Source: Chthoniobacterales bacterium
GTDB lineage: Bacteria > Verrucomicrobiota > Verrucomicrobiia > Chthoniobacterales > UBA10450
DNA: 6,838 nucleotides
Direction: 5' to 3'
NCBI GenBank assembly: GCA_013694945.1
Contig: JACDBM010000178.1
Coordinates: 1-6,838, forward strand
Shown here: positions 1-6,213 of the stretch, one piece after another
How positions within the stretch are numbered: the first letter of the stretch is position 1
Layout: the number at the start of each line of letters is the position of its first letter
Notes under the pieces: model-generated
Told to the model about the DNA's origin: nothing
Databases searched by the model: none
Seen by the model: only the letters and a program-made list of their open reading frames with translations
Made by a program: the position numbers and the translations under genes

Positions 1-848
1 ACTTTCTGGGCGCGCAGCATTTGCGTAATGTGGAGCGCAAGGTCGGTTGCGGTCACGCCTTCACGCAACTCGCCCCTCATGTGCACGCCCACCACTTCCG
101 GCGTGAGAAAATAAACCGGCTGGCCGAGCATACCGGCTTCCGCTTCGATGCCGCCCACGCCCCAGCCGACGACGCCGAGACCGTTGATCATCGTCGTGTG
201 CGAGTCGGTGCCGACGAGGGTGTCCGGGTAATAGATGGTGGATGGCTGCCCTTCGGTGGAGATCGGCGCGGAGAGAACACCTTTTGCGAGGTATTCGAGG
301 TTCACCTGGTGTACAATGCCGATGCCGGGCGGCACCAGACCAAAAGTTTTAAACGCCTGCTGTCCCCACTTCAGGAATTCGTAGCGCTCCCGGTTGCGCT
401 TGAACTCCATTTCCATGTTCAACTGCAATGCGCGCGCGGAGCCGGCGAAATCGACCTGGACAGAGTGATCGACCACGAGATCGACCGGCACGAGCGGCTC
501 GATGATGTTCGGGTCGCCGCCGAGCCGCTGGACCGCGCTGCGCATGGCGGCGAGATCGACGACGAGCGGCACACCCGTAAAGTCCTGGAGGACAATGCGG
601 GCGACCACGAACGGGATCTCCACGTTCGCCGGCTTCTTTGCGTTCCATTTTGCGAGTGCCTCCACGTCTTTGCGCCGCACCTTCTTGCCATCGCAATTCC
701 GGAGCACCGATTCGAGAACGATGCGAATACTGACTGGCAGACGCGAGATGGCGCCGAGCCCTTGCTGCTCGAGGGCTGGAAGAGAATGAAAATGTGCTTC
801 GCGGCCGTGGCCGGCGTCGAACATGCGGAGGGTATTGAAGTTGTTCAT
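1..848 (-). CDS. acnA: Aconitate hydratase A (aconitase), N-terminal 282 residues, cut by window edge
   Basis: This is the N-terminal third of aconitase A, which interconverts citrate and isocitrate in the cytosolic TCA cycle using a [4Fe-4S] cluster. Translation from the ATG at 848 stays open to the left edge. Family hallmarks are VLQDFTGVP (residues 86-94) followed by VVDLAAMR, VDHSVQVD (126-133), FGLVPPGIGIVHQVNLEYL (about 169-187), GTDSHTTM (213-220) and GWGVGGIEAEA (228-238). The family is usually about 900 residues, so the cluster cysteines and the swivelling C-terminal domain lie outside the window. The start is fixed by the family-like N-terminus, by an AAGG five bases upstream, and by the stop of the preceding small gene ending exactly where this ATG begins. 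It is the third gene of a run with the peroxiredoxin and the 70-residue protein. The call is secure; AcnA rather than AcnB is clear from these N-terminal motifs. Confidence 0.96.
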   Translation of the reverse strand, partial: MNNFNTLRMFDAGHGREAHFHSLPALEQQGLGAISRLPVSIRIVLESVLRNCDGKKVRRKDVEALAKWNAKKPANVEIPFVVARIVLQDFTGVPLVVDLAAMRSAVQRLGGDPNIIEPLVPVDLVVDHSVQVDFAGSARALQLNMEMEFKRNRERYEFLKWGQQAFKTFGLVPPGIGIVHQVNLEYLAKGVLSAPISTEGQPSTIYYPDTLVGTDSHTTMINGLGVVGWGVGGIEAEAGMLGQPVYFLTPEVVGVHMRGELREGVTATDLALHITQMLRAQK

Positions 849-1061
849 CTAAACCTTGGGTTCCATTCCCGAGAGCCATGCAATGTGAAGCATGGGCAAC
901 GCGTCGAACAATCCTTGGTCATCCTGCACAATGACATAACCCTTCCGTTGGAAAATGATGTGATCGCGGCTTCGAACCAGCACGCGTTTGCCACTGCTCA
1001 TTTCGATGAAAAAAGGCATGAACGGAATGCCTTCGATCAGCTTTCTTAATCCTTCGTACAT
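849..1061 (-). CDS. Small conserved protein of unknown function (70 aa), between peroxiredoxin and aconitase
   Basis: The function is unknown. The protein starts MYEGLRKLIEGIPFMPFFIE and has the pattern 'leucine-rich helix, PFxPFxIE, SSGKRVLVRSRDHIIF, then a beta-rich section' (VIVQDDQGLFDALPMLHIAWL). From memory this resembles ~70-90 residue hypothetical proteins common in Verrucomicrobiota and Planctomycetota, which begin with a helix plus 'PFxPFxI.L.dGR...V.hPd' and are expected to fold as a small beta-rich domain. There are no membrane segments, cysteines or signal peptide, so it is probably cytosolic. Translation is probably coupled: its ATG lies 4 nt after the peroxiredoxin stop, and its TAG is followed directly by the aconitase ATG. 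This packing is the main evidence that it is a real gene; no strong Shine-Dalgarno is visible. Confidence 0.8.
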   Translation of the reverse strand: MYEGLRKLIEGIPFMPFFIEMSSGKRVLVRSRDHIIFQRKGYVIVQDDQGLFDALPMLHIAWLSGMEPKV

Positions 1062-1065
1062 CGCG

Positions 1066-1560
1066 CTACTTCAGCGTCTCGAGCTTTGCTTTGATCTTCT
1101 CGAAATCGGGCAATTCGCGGGCGTCCTCATTGCTTTCGGAATATTGAATCACGCCTGCGCGATCAATGATGAAGGCGGCCCGTTTGGCCACCCCGCCCAT
1201 CGACAAATTCAGTTGCGGGAGGAACGAATCATAGGCGACATCGTACTCCCGCGCGACCTTGTGCTCGTAGTCGCTCAGGAGCGGAACGCTGATCCTCTCC
1301 TTCTGCGCCCAGGCTTCCTGCGCAAACGGATTGTCACCGCTGATTCCGTAAACAGCCGCATTTAGCTGCCGGTATTCACGCAACCCGTCGCTGATCCCGC
1401 ACATCTCCGTCGTGCACGTGCCGGTGAATGCCATCGGGAAGAAAAGGAGCAGCGTATTGCCCTCTGCGAAGTGATCGCTCAAAGTGATTTGCTTAGATCC
1501 CTCTGGCGTCTTGGTGGGAAGAGTGAAGTCCGGTGCTTTTGTTCCGACGGGAAGTGCCAT
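1066..1560 (-). CDS. Peroxiredoxin, PrxQ/BCP- or AhpE-like thiol peroxidase (164 aa)
   Basis: This is a cytosolic thiol peroxidase that reduces hydrogen peroxide or organic hydroperoxides. The N-terminus LPVGTKAPDFTLP is the typical AhpC/TSA entry strand. The active-site motif PMAFTGTC (residues 42-49) fits PxxxTxxC, making Cys49 the peroxidatic cysteine. A second cysteine at 54 gives the C-x4-C spacing seen in PrxQ/BCP enzymes that form an intramolecular disulfide; AhpE-type 1-Cys enzymes lack it. Later family features are VYGISGDNPFAQEAWA, LLSDYEHKVAREYDV and RAAFIIDRAGVIQY. The length is normal for the family. I chose the ATG at 1560 because the family begins here; the 61 codons upstream in the same frame read as non-coding, arginine-rich sequence. 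No clear Shine-Dalgarno is visible. It is the first gene of the run leading into aconitase and is divergent from the DUF456 gene. Confidence 0.93.
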   Translation of the reverse strand: MALPVGTKAPDFTLPTKTPEGSKQITLSDHFAEGNTLLLFFPMAFTGTCTTEMCGISDGLREYRQLNAAVYGISGDNPFAQEAWAQKERISVPLLSDYEHKVAREYDVAYDSFLPQLNLSMGGVAKRAAFIIDRAGVIQYSESNEDARELPDFEKIKAKLETLK

Positions 1561-1640
1561 ATGAATCTGAGAGCGCGAGGAGCACGTCACTATAGAAACC
1601 CGCCGATGATGGTCAAAAGATTTGCCGGAGCGCGGGCGCC

Positions 1641-1647
1641 AGGGAGG
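1641..1647 (+). promoter_or_regulatory. Ribosome binding site deciding a GTG start
   Basis: AGGGAGG lies 11 nt before the GTG at 1659 and is the only strong Shine-Dalgarno match in the divergent gap. It supports the GTG as the start of the membrane protein gene rather than any earlier or later codon. Confidence 0.65.
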
Positions 1648-1658
1648 CCTGCTTAGGC

Positions 1659-2147
1659 GTGGACGCATTCTGGTGGTTTGCGGCCATCGTGGTGATGGCG
1701 CTTGGACTAATCGGCACGGTTTTGCCGGTCTTACCTGGCACAACCATTATTCTTGCGGCGGCTGTCGTGCACCGCCTCGTCGTCATCCCCGAGAACCAGA
1801 TGAGCTGGTGGGGAATCGCGGGACTGGCGGCGTTGACGCTTCTCTCCTACGGGCTGGAGCTCGCGAGCACCTACTTCGGCGCGAAGTATTTCGGCGCAAC
1901 GCGCTGGGGCGTTGCCGGCGCAATCATCGGCGGCATTATCGGAATCTTCACTGGATTTGTGACTCTGCTGGTGCTCCCGATTGCCGGCGCGATTGCCGGA
2001 GAGTTGATCGCCGGGAAGCGCCTGATCAACGCGGGCAAAGCCGGATGGGGGACTTTGCTTGGAGGTCTCGCGGGAATGATCGGCAAGCTCGCAATTGGTT
2101 TGGCGATGGTGATCTGGTGGCTGGTCGCGGTACCCTCGCCGGTTTAA
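1659..2147 (+). CDS. DUF456-type small integral membrane protein (162 aa)
   Basis: This is an inner-membrane protein of unknown role. It starts with a hydrophobic helix (about residues 4-22) that runs into GLIGTVLPVLPGTTIIL, the DUF456 hallmark 'G..GtvlPvlPG'. Further hydrophobic stretches lie at about 28-42, 50-67, 84-110 and 132-157. Two are glycine-zipper-like (GAIIGGIIGIFTG and GTLLGGLAGMIGK), and the loop LASTYFGAKYFGATRWG sits between the second and third, as expected for this family. Its length is close to the ~160 residues usual for DUF456. The start is GTG, with AGGGAGG 11 nt upstream. It precedes rnpB by about 93 nt on the same strand and diverges from the peroxiredoxin gene. The family is confident, but no biochemical function is established that I know of. 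Confidence 0.9.
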   Translation: MDAFWWFAAIVVMALGLIGTVLPVLPGTTIILAAAVVHRLVVIPENQMSWWGIAGLAALTLLSYGLELASTYFGAKYFGATRWGVAGAIIGGIIGIFTGFVTLLVLPIAGAIAGELIAGKRLINAGKAGWGTLLGGLAGMIGKLAIGLAMVIWWLVAVPSPV

Positions 2148-2240
2148 TGTCGGAGACATCTTCCGACGGAACGCGAGATTGCGCGCTCTGGTGTGAGACC
2201 TTCCTGCTTTCGCGCTTTCCTGATTCTGCTAACTTGAACC

Positions 2241-2640
2241 TGATGGCAGATGATCGCTGGCGGGAAGAAGTTGCCGCCAGAGGAAAGTCCGAACACCACA
2301 CGGCAGCATGCCGCGTAAAAGACGCGGAGATCGCGCGCGTAAGCGCGCGATCATGGAAAGTGTCGCAGAAAACATACCGCCACGCACTTTGCTCGCAAAG
2401 TGCTGGGTAAGGTTGAAAAGGCGAGGTAAGAGCTCACCGCTCGCGGAGCAATCTGCGAGGCAGGAAAAACCCCATGTGGTGCAAGACAAAACAGAGGAAG
2501 GGCAGCCGGTCCGACGTTCCTCGGGTATCGTCGCATCACGGCGTGCGCTAGCGCGCCGGGCGTTCAGTGAGAGCTGGACGAGATAAATGATCATCACGGC
2601 TGAGCGATCAGCCGGACAGAATTCGGCTTACCGCCATCGA
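2241..2640 (+). ncRNA. rnpB: RNase P RNA, bacterial type A
   Basis: This is the catalytic RNA of ribonuclease P, which matures tRNA 5' ends. Conserved core blocks occur in the right order: GAGGAAAGTCC (2280-2290), GAAAGTG followed by CAGAAAACATACCGCC (2357-2382), GTTGAAAAGGCGAGGTAAGAG (about 2412-2432), GCAAGACAAA (2481-2490), AGATAAATGATCATC (2581-2595) and GACAGAATTCGGCTTA (2615-2630). The helices fit: P1 pairs TGATGGC (2241-2247) with 2633-2639; P2 pairs GATGATC (2249-2255) with GATCATC (2589-2595); P3 is a 7-bp hairpin at 2257-2280; P12 is a 10-bp stem at 2329-2352 capped by a GTAA loop; another 8-bp hairpin is at 2384-2403; P18 is at 2561-2580; P19 is at 2597-2614 with a GCGA tetraloop. 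A GGT in the probable P15 loop (2508-2510) could pair with the tRNA 3' CCA. The ends are inferred from P1 and may be off by about 10 nt. No convincing promoter is visible in 2148-2240. Confidence 0.96.
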
Positions 2641-2643
2641 AAT

Positions 2644-2675
2644 GGAGGGCGCTTTCGGAAATGAAGGCGCCCTTC
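2644..2675 (+). terminator. Hairpin just downstream of rnpB, candidate terminator
   Basis: A stem of about 13 bp (2644-2656 with 2663-2675, including G-T pairs) encloses a 6-nt loop, GGAAAT. It begins four bases after the end of helix P1. The tract after it (CCACTTTCTGGG) has only a three-T run, so it is a weak intrinsic terminator at best. It could instead be a 3'-end processing or stability element. Confidence 0.55.
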
Positions 2676-2846
2676 CCACTTTCTGGGAGTGCGAATGTTC
2701 GCTTGCGCGCCACGCGTCTAAGTCTTCACACGCGGCGCAACATTGCGTCGGCGAATCCTGAGTGCCATTCTCTCGTTGTGAAGCCGGAGATCCCGACAGC
2801 AATCCAGATCTCCCGTTCGGGTCGATTGGTAACATCCACGTAGGTT

Positions 2847-3934
2847 TTGAGAACCCTGCTTCTTGGCCTCCTGGCCTGCACGCTTCCATTCGTCGAGGCC
2901 TTGGGTGCCGAAGAAGTCGGCCCGACGAATGGTCACGAGGAGTCCGAGCGTGTCCAGTTCACCGAAAAGGATCTGCCCAAGGACGAGAAGGATCCGGCCG
3001 GCCCGTCGGAAATCGATGATTTCGCGCGCCGGTTCGGTTTCAACTATGCCAAGGTGACCCGGCGCGCGGCCCGGGGCGATGCGAAAGCGCTAAAGCAATT
3101 CTTCGCGATCGCAAAGGACGTGGATGGCGCCGCGGCGGAGTCGCATGCGGGAGTTCCGACTGCGGTCTATCACATTCTCGGCGACGAGAAGTTCGCGAAG
3201 TTCCTCAACGCTCAGCCGTTGGCCTATCGGATGATGGTCCGGAATTCGATCGTGAGCGACGGCCGGGTGCCTTCGGTGACCGCGTATTTTCGTCGCCACT
3301 TTCCCGAGACAACCAAGGTTCTTTTTCGCCGCGAGATCGTCGCCTGGCCTTCGCCGGACGAGCGGTATGCAATCCGCAAAATCTTCTCCGACGAGTTCGA
3401 CCTCCGGATCGAAAGTCGAGCGCGCGGAGCTGATCGACCGGAAGAACGGCGAGGTCCTGTGCGATCTGACGCCCGATGATATCGGCACTGGCGCGGATCG
3501 CGAAGGCGGAGGTCCTCTGGTCGCCGGACTCGAAGCGGTTCGCCTATTTGTCGAACGACCTGACTCCCCCTGCGGGCAATCTCTTCAGCACCCCGCTGCC
3601 GGCACCGCAAAGGAAACAGACCGCGGTTTACCAGGTCTCCGGTCAATCATTCACGCGCGTCGAGCTCCCCCTGAGCGACGTGCCCGGACGCGAGAGCGAT
3701 GCCGAACTCACCGGCGCAATCCTGGGGCACGAATACACCCAGCCGGTCCGGTGGGAGAAGCCAAACGTGCTCCTCCTGGAGCGACATGAATATTACGAAA
3801 AGCTTGGGCCAACGGAGAGCGACGGCGTGAAATTCGAGTCGATTCACACCCTCGCCCGGTGGTATCGAATCACCGCCACCATCGCGCCAGATGGAAAGGC
3901 CGCAGTCATCTGGAAGCTGCGCAAAGACCGGTGA
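2847..3934 (+). pseudogene. Exported protein of unknown function, read in three frames (two frameshifts)
   Basis: The intact product would be about 361-363 residues. The TTG start at 2847 is the first possible one after an in-frame stop (TAG 2841). It opens a plausible signal peptide (MRTLLLGLLACTLPFVEALGA, cleavage after residue 21), then an acidic, charged linker and a helical region around FARRFGFNYAKVTRRAARGD. The first frame is good to I188 (3410). The sensible reading then moves to the next frame (VERAELIDRKNGEVLCDLTPDDIG, about 3412-3486), and again to a third frame (LARIAKAEVLWSPDSKRFAY onward) to the TGA at 3934. Third-position GC supports this: in about 3412-3486 it is roughly 84% in the second frame but about 30% in the first. 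SPDERYAI, WSPDSKRFAY and the closing IAPDGKAAVIW look like PD40/WD40-type beta-propeller strands. The family is not recognised. The breaks may be true decay or sequence errors. Confidence 0.7.
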
Positions 3935-4121
3935 GCGCTTGGGAGGTCCGTCCGGTTCCGTCGGATCACGATTGTCATCAAACGGAGCTCTCGCGCGAGA
4001 ACTAGCGAGCTCAGAGCTGTTCGGCAAGCAACATCCTGCGAGAGACGGTCGCCCGCGTAGCAGTTCTCTCGAACCTAGCCGACGCCGTAAAGCCGTCGAG
4101 TTCGATCCTTTCGCCTCGAGT

Positions 4122-5198
4122 CTAAGTTGAAAGGCTATCGTCGAGGCAGGCGAGGAGATGTGAAACAGTCTCTTCGGTTTCGTCGCCCATGTTCGAAAGC
4201 CTGAAGGTCTGGCCTTTGATCTTGCCGTAGCCGCCATCGATGACGAGGTGGTGTTTGGAGCGGAGGCGTTTCCCGAGCGCGGCGACGTCGATGCCGCGGT
4301 TGTTGCGGATGCAGGTGAGCGAGACCGAGCGATAGCCTTCCTCGGCAAAAAACTCGAAGCCGCGCGCATGCACCCAACCGTGCACGAGCGCGTTCGTTCT
4401 CGCGTGTCTGCCATGACGAGCGGCGAGGCCTTCCGTGAAGATGTCATCGAGCTTTGATTCCAGTGCGTGAATGTGCGCAACACTGGGCGTGGTGGGAGTC
4501 ATGTCGCTTTCCTGATTCTTTTTGAACTCGAGGAAGTCAAAGTAGTAGCCGCGATCCGGCATCTGAGCGGCGCGGGCAAAGGCTTTCTCGGAGACGCTGA
4601 AGATGGAGAAGCCAGGTGGCAAGGCGAGCGCTTTCTGGCTGCCGGTCAGGAGCACGTCGACGCCGAGTTCATCCATCGCGATTGGCACGGCCGAGAAGGA
4701 CGAAACAGTATCCACGATGAGAACAATGTCCGGATATTTGCGTGCGACAGCACAGATCTCAGCGAGCGGGTTCATGACACCGGTCGAGGTCTCGTTATGA
4801 ATGAGCGTGACGGTGTCAAAGTCGCCGGTTGCAAGCCGCTCCTCGAGCTGCTGCGGATCGATGTGTTTTCCCCAGGCGACCTGCAGCGGCTCCGCCTGTT
4901 TCCCGCAGCGTCGGCTCACGTCGAGCCACTTATCGGAGAAGGCGCCGCACATGCAGTTCAGCACACGCTTCCCGACGAGATTGCGAATGGCGCCTTCCAT
5001 CACTCCCCATGCCGAGGAGGTGGACAGGAATACTGGCTGCGCCGTTCCAAAAAGCTCCTGGAGCCGTGGATGGATCGAGCGATAAAGCTCGCGAAAAGCT
5101 TCGCTGCGATGGCCGATCATGGGACGCGTGAAGGCAGCCCAGGTTTTGGGAGAAACTTCGACCGGACCGGGAATAAAAAGCTTATCGTGCTGAGGCAT
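4122..5198 (-). CDS. Class V PLP-dependent aminotransferase, alanine-glyoxylate/serine-pyruvate type (358 aa)
   Basis: This is a fold-type I, pyridoxal-phosphate-dependent, cytosolic transaminase. It probably moves an amino group between a small amino acid (alanine or serine) and glyoxylate or pyruvate; the exact substrate cannot be read here. The start MPQHDKLFIPGPVEVSP is the family N-terminus. TSSAWGVMEG (about residues 60-69) is the cofactor phosphate loop, HNETSTG lies at 134-140, VDTVSS includes Asp163 for the pyridine nitrogen, and GSQKALALPPG carries the Schiff-base Lys189. TPTTPSVAHIHAL follows at about 234-246, and FRLSNMG holds Arg333, which in this family binds the substrate carboxylate. 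The length is normal. I chose the ATG at 5198; a GTG at 5273 is in frame, but the 25 extra residues do not look like the family and neither start has a clear Shine-Dalgarno. It lies about 100 nt downstream of the YetF-like gene on the same strand. Confidence 0.92.
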   Translation of the reverse strand: MPQHDKLFIPGPVEVSPKTWAAFTRPMIGHRSEAFRELYRSIHPRLQELFGTAQPVFLSTSSAWGVMEGAIRNLVGKRVLNCMCGAFSDKWLDVSRRCGKQAEPLQVAWGKHIDPQQLEERLATGDFDTVTLIHNETSTGVMNPLAEICAVARKYPDIVLIVDTVSSFSAVPIAMDELGVDVLLTGSQKALALPPGFSIFSVSEKAFARAAQMPDRGYYFDFLEFKKNQESDMTPTTPSVAHIHALESKLDDIFTEGLAARHGRHARTNALVHGWVHARGFEFFAEEGYRSVSLTCIRNNRGIDVAALGKRLRSKHHLVIDGGYGKIKGQTFRLSNMGDETEETVSHLLACLDDSLST

Positions 5199-5298
5199 GA
5201 GGGCGAAACGTCGAGCAGCCTGTGTTGAGCGCAAGCCGAAGGCGCCAACATTGAGCGGCAGATGAGGGTGCACCGTGCGCGGTGTGGAATCTCGGCTC

Positions 5299-5814
5299 TT
5301 ACTTCTCCGATTTGTAAAGGAAGCTAATGTCTCCGCTGCGTTCTACGCGCGCAATTCGGACCTTGCCGACGTCATCGGTTTTCCCCTTCAGCCGCAGGTC
5401 TTCTTCCACATCGTTGGTGGTAATCTGGTTTTGCCGCAGCGTCTTCGGGACATAGCGGCCGTCTTCGATCACCACGCGCGGCTCTCCTTTCATGGCGACG
5501 CCGAGCGGATGCCAGGCGTAGGCGAGAACCGCGAGGAGTCGATGCACCAGGACGAGCACGAACGCGCAGACGATTGTGCCGAAAAGGGGGCCGTTGCCGT
5601 TAATCGAGCGCGAGAGTAATGAGCCAACGATCACGATCAAGACCATGTCGAACGGTGTTTTTCGTGCCAGCGCACGCTTTGCTCCGAGACGAACCAGCAC
5701 AAGCGCGGTGAACAGAATGACAAGTCCACGTAACGACAGCTGCACGGTAGTCAGATTCCTCGGCTCCGCGCTGAGGCCGAAGATGGGATCGAGGAATGCC
5801 GATAATTCCTGCAT
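5299..5814 (-). CDS. YetF/DUF421 family membrane protein (171 aa)
   Basis: This is a membrane protein of the YetF/DUF421 family, whose molecular role is not well established. There are three hydrophobic segments (about residues 28-44, 55-70 and 77-100). Between the first two lies VRLGAKRALARKTPFDMVL, equivalent to the family's 'RlmGKRelg.ltpFD' motif. The cytoplasmic part follows with KGEPRVVIEDGRYVPKTLRQ and ITTNDVEEDLRLKGKTDDVG, then VRIARVERSGDISFL, the usual YetF C-terminal domain order. The length suits the short form of the family. The ATG at 5814 leaves an N-terminal stretch of about 25 residues before the first helix, which is normal. It heads a possible two-gene unit with the aminotransferase and is divergent from the small gene at 5952. 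Confidence 0.9.
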   Translation of the reverse strand: MQELSAFLDPIFGLSAEPRNLTTVQLSLRGLVILFTALVLVRLGAKRALARKTPFDMVLIVIVGSLLSRSINGNGPLFGTIVCAFVLVLVHRLLAVLAYAWHPLGVAMKGEPRVVIEDGRYVPKTLRQNQITTNDVEEDLRLKGKTDDVGKVRIARVERSGDISFLYKSEK

Positions 5815-5907
5815 CCTAGAAAGATCGTGTCCGCGGGAAAGGACGCGCGTATGCGTCGGCTCAGCCTAGGCGGGACAAGGCCGCGCGCGTGTGGCGATGC
5901 GTTTGGA

Positions 5908-5937
5908 GTTTAAGAGCGATTTACGCTCAGGCTAAAC
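5908..5937 (+). promoter_or_regulatory. Stem-loop immediately upstream of the small-gene ribosome site
   Basis: GAGCG (5914-5918) pairs with CGCTC (5924-5928) around the loop ATTTA. An outer GTTTA/TAAAC pairing (5908-5912 with 5933-5937) extends it across an uneven internal loop. It ends three bases before the AGGAAGG ribosome site. A role in the leader of the following gene is possible, but this is inference from position alone. Confidence 0.35.
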
Positions 5938-5940
5938 CAG

Positions 5941-5947
5941 AGGAAGG
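5941..5947 (+). promoter_or_regulatory. Ribosome binding site of the frameshifted small gene
   Basis: AGGAAGG (or GAGG at 5940-5943) lies just ahead of the ATG at 5952, which begins MAQGDKS. A competing ATG at 5948 is in another frame and too close to the site, so 5952 is preferred. Confidence 0.6.
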
Positions 5948-5951
5948 ATGC

Positions 5952-6213
5952 ATGGCACAAGGCGACAAATCGATACACCAGCAAACAAAAACGGAAGGCT
6001 GAGCACATCGAAGAAGGTTACGAGAAGCGCGGCGTCTCGAAGAAAGAAGCCGAGGAGCGCGCCTGGAGAACCGTGAACGCACAGGACAAAGGCGGCAGAA
6101 ATCCCGGCGGCTCCGGTCGCGGGAAGAAAAGCACCAGCACGCGCACGGGAAGGAAGAAGCGCGGGTCAAAGACGAGCAGCTCTAAGAGGTCTGGCAGTCG
6201 GAGGACGAAGTAG
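5952..6213 (+). pseudogene. Small basic 'plasmid stabilization'-type protein with one frameshift
   Basis: From memory this matches a widespread family of small soluble proteins labelled 'plasmid stabilization protein'. They start MPxGDKSKYTxKQKRKAEHI and end in GGSGRGK plus a basic tail; the real function is not established. Here the first frame gives MAQGDKS and then runs to a stop (TGA 6000-6002). From 5974 the next frame gives YTSKQKRKAEHIEEGYEKRG, then a glutamate/lysine-rich stretch, AWRTVNAQDKGGRNPGG and SGRGKK, and continues to the TAG at 6211. The break lies at TCGATAC: two extra bases, as in TCG-AAA-TAC, would restore the family pattern and an 87-residue product. The last ~28 residues are almost entirely Lys, Arg, Ser, Thr and Gly, suggesting nucleic-acid binding. 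No start codon exists in the second frame near the break. It could be a pseudogene or a sequence error. Confidence 0.75.
6200..6204 (+). promoter_or_regulatory. Ribosome binding site for the 64-residue basic protein
   Basis: GGAGG lies 9 nt before the ATG at 6214, at near-ideal spacing and inside the end of the preceding gene. It is the best reason to believe the following low-complexity reading frame is translated. Confidence 0.65.

Noticed and set aside
21..1049. A 342-codon open frame on the plus strand across the start of the aconitase gene and the small gene.
   Set aside because: It is antisense to two well-supported genes in GC-rich DNA. Its translation is rich in His, Glu and Arg without domain features, as expected of a mirror frame.
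2201..2240. A possible sigma70-type promoter for rnpB just upstream of 2241.
   Set aside because: The best -10 match (TAACTT, 2230-2235) agrees at only about half the positions, and no -35 element is visible at proper spacing.
2229..2597. Open frames on both strands (for example 2308-2586 plus and 2229-2597 minus) in the rnpB region.
   Set aside because: The sequence matches RNase P RNA in primary blocks and paired helices; the translations are arginine/serine-rich and unlike any family.
2608..2889. A 93-codon minus-strand frame in the gap after rnpB.
   Set aside because: It overlaps the rnpB 3' end and the start of the exported-protein gene, has no Shine-Dalgarno, and its composition is not protein-like. 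I see no gene in 2677-2846.
4039..4071. CGAGAGA (4039-4045) and TCTCTCG (4065-4071) inverted repeat in the convergent gap, considered as a shared terminator.
   Set aside because: The stem is only 7 bp with a 19-nt loop and no T-tract on either side. It is too weak to annotate as a terminator.
3647..4483. A 278-codon minus-strand frame over the end of the broken exported-protein gene and the aminotransferase.
   Set aside because: It is a shadow of the aminotransferase frame. The translated Ser/Arg/Ala-rich sequence has no recognisable fold.
4467..5228. A 253-codon plus-strand frame opposite the aminotransferase.
   Set aside because: It is antisense to a gene with clear PLP-enzyme motifs; the plus-strand translation shows no family features.
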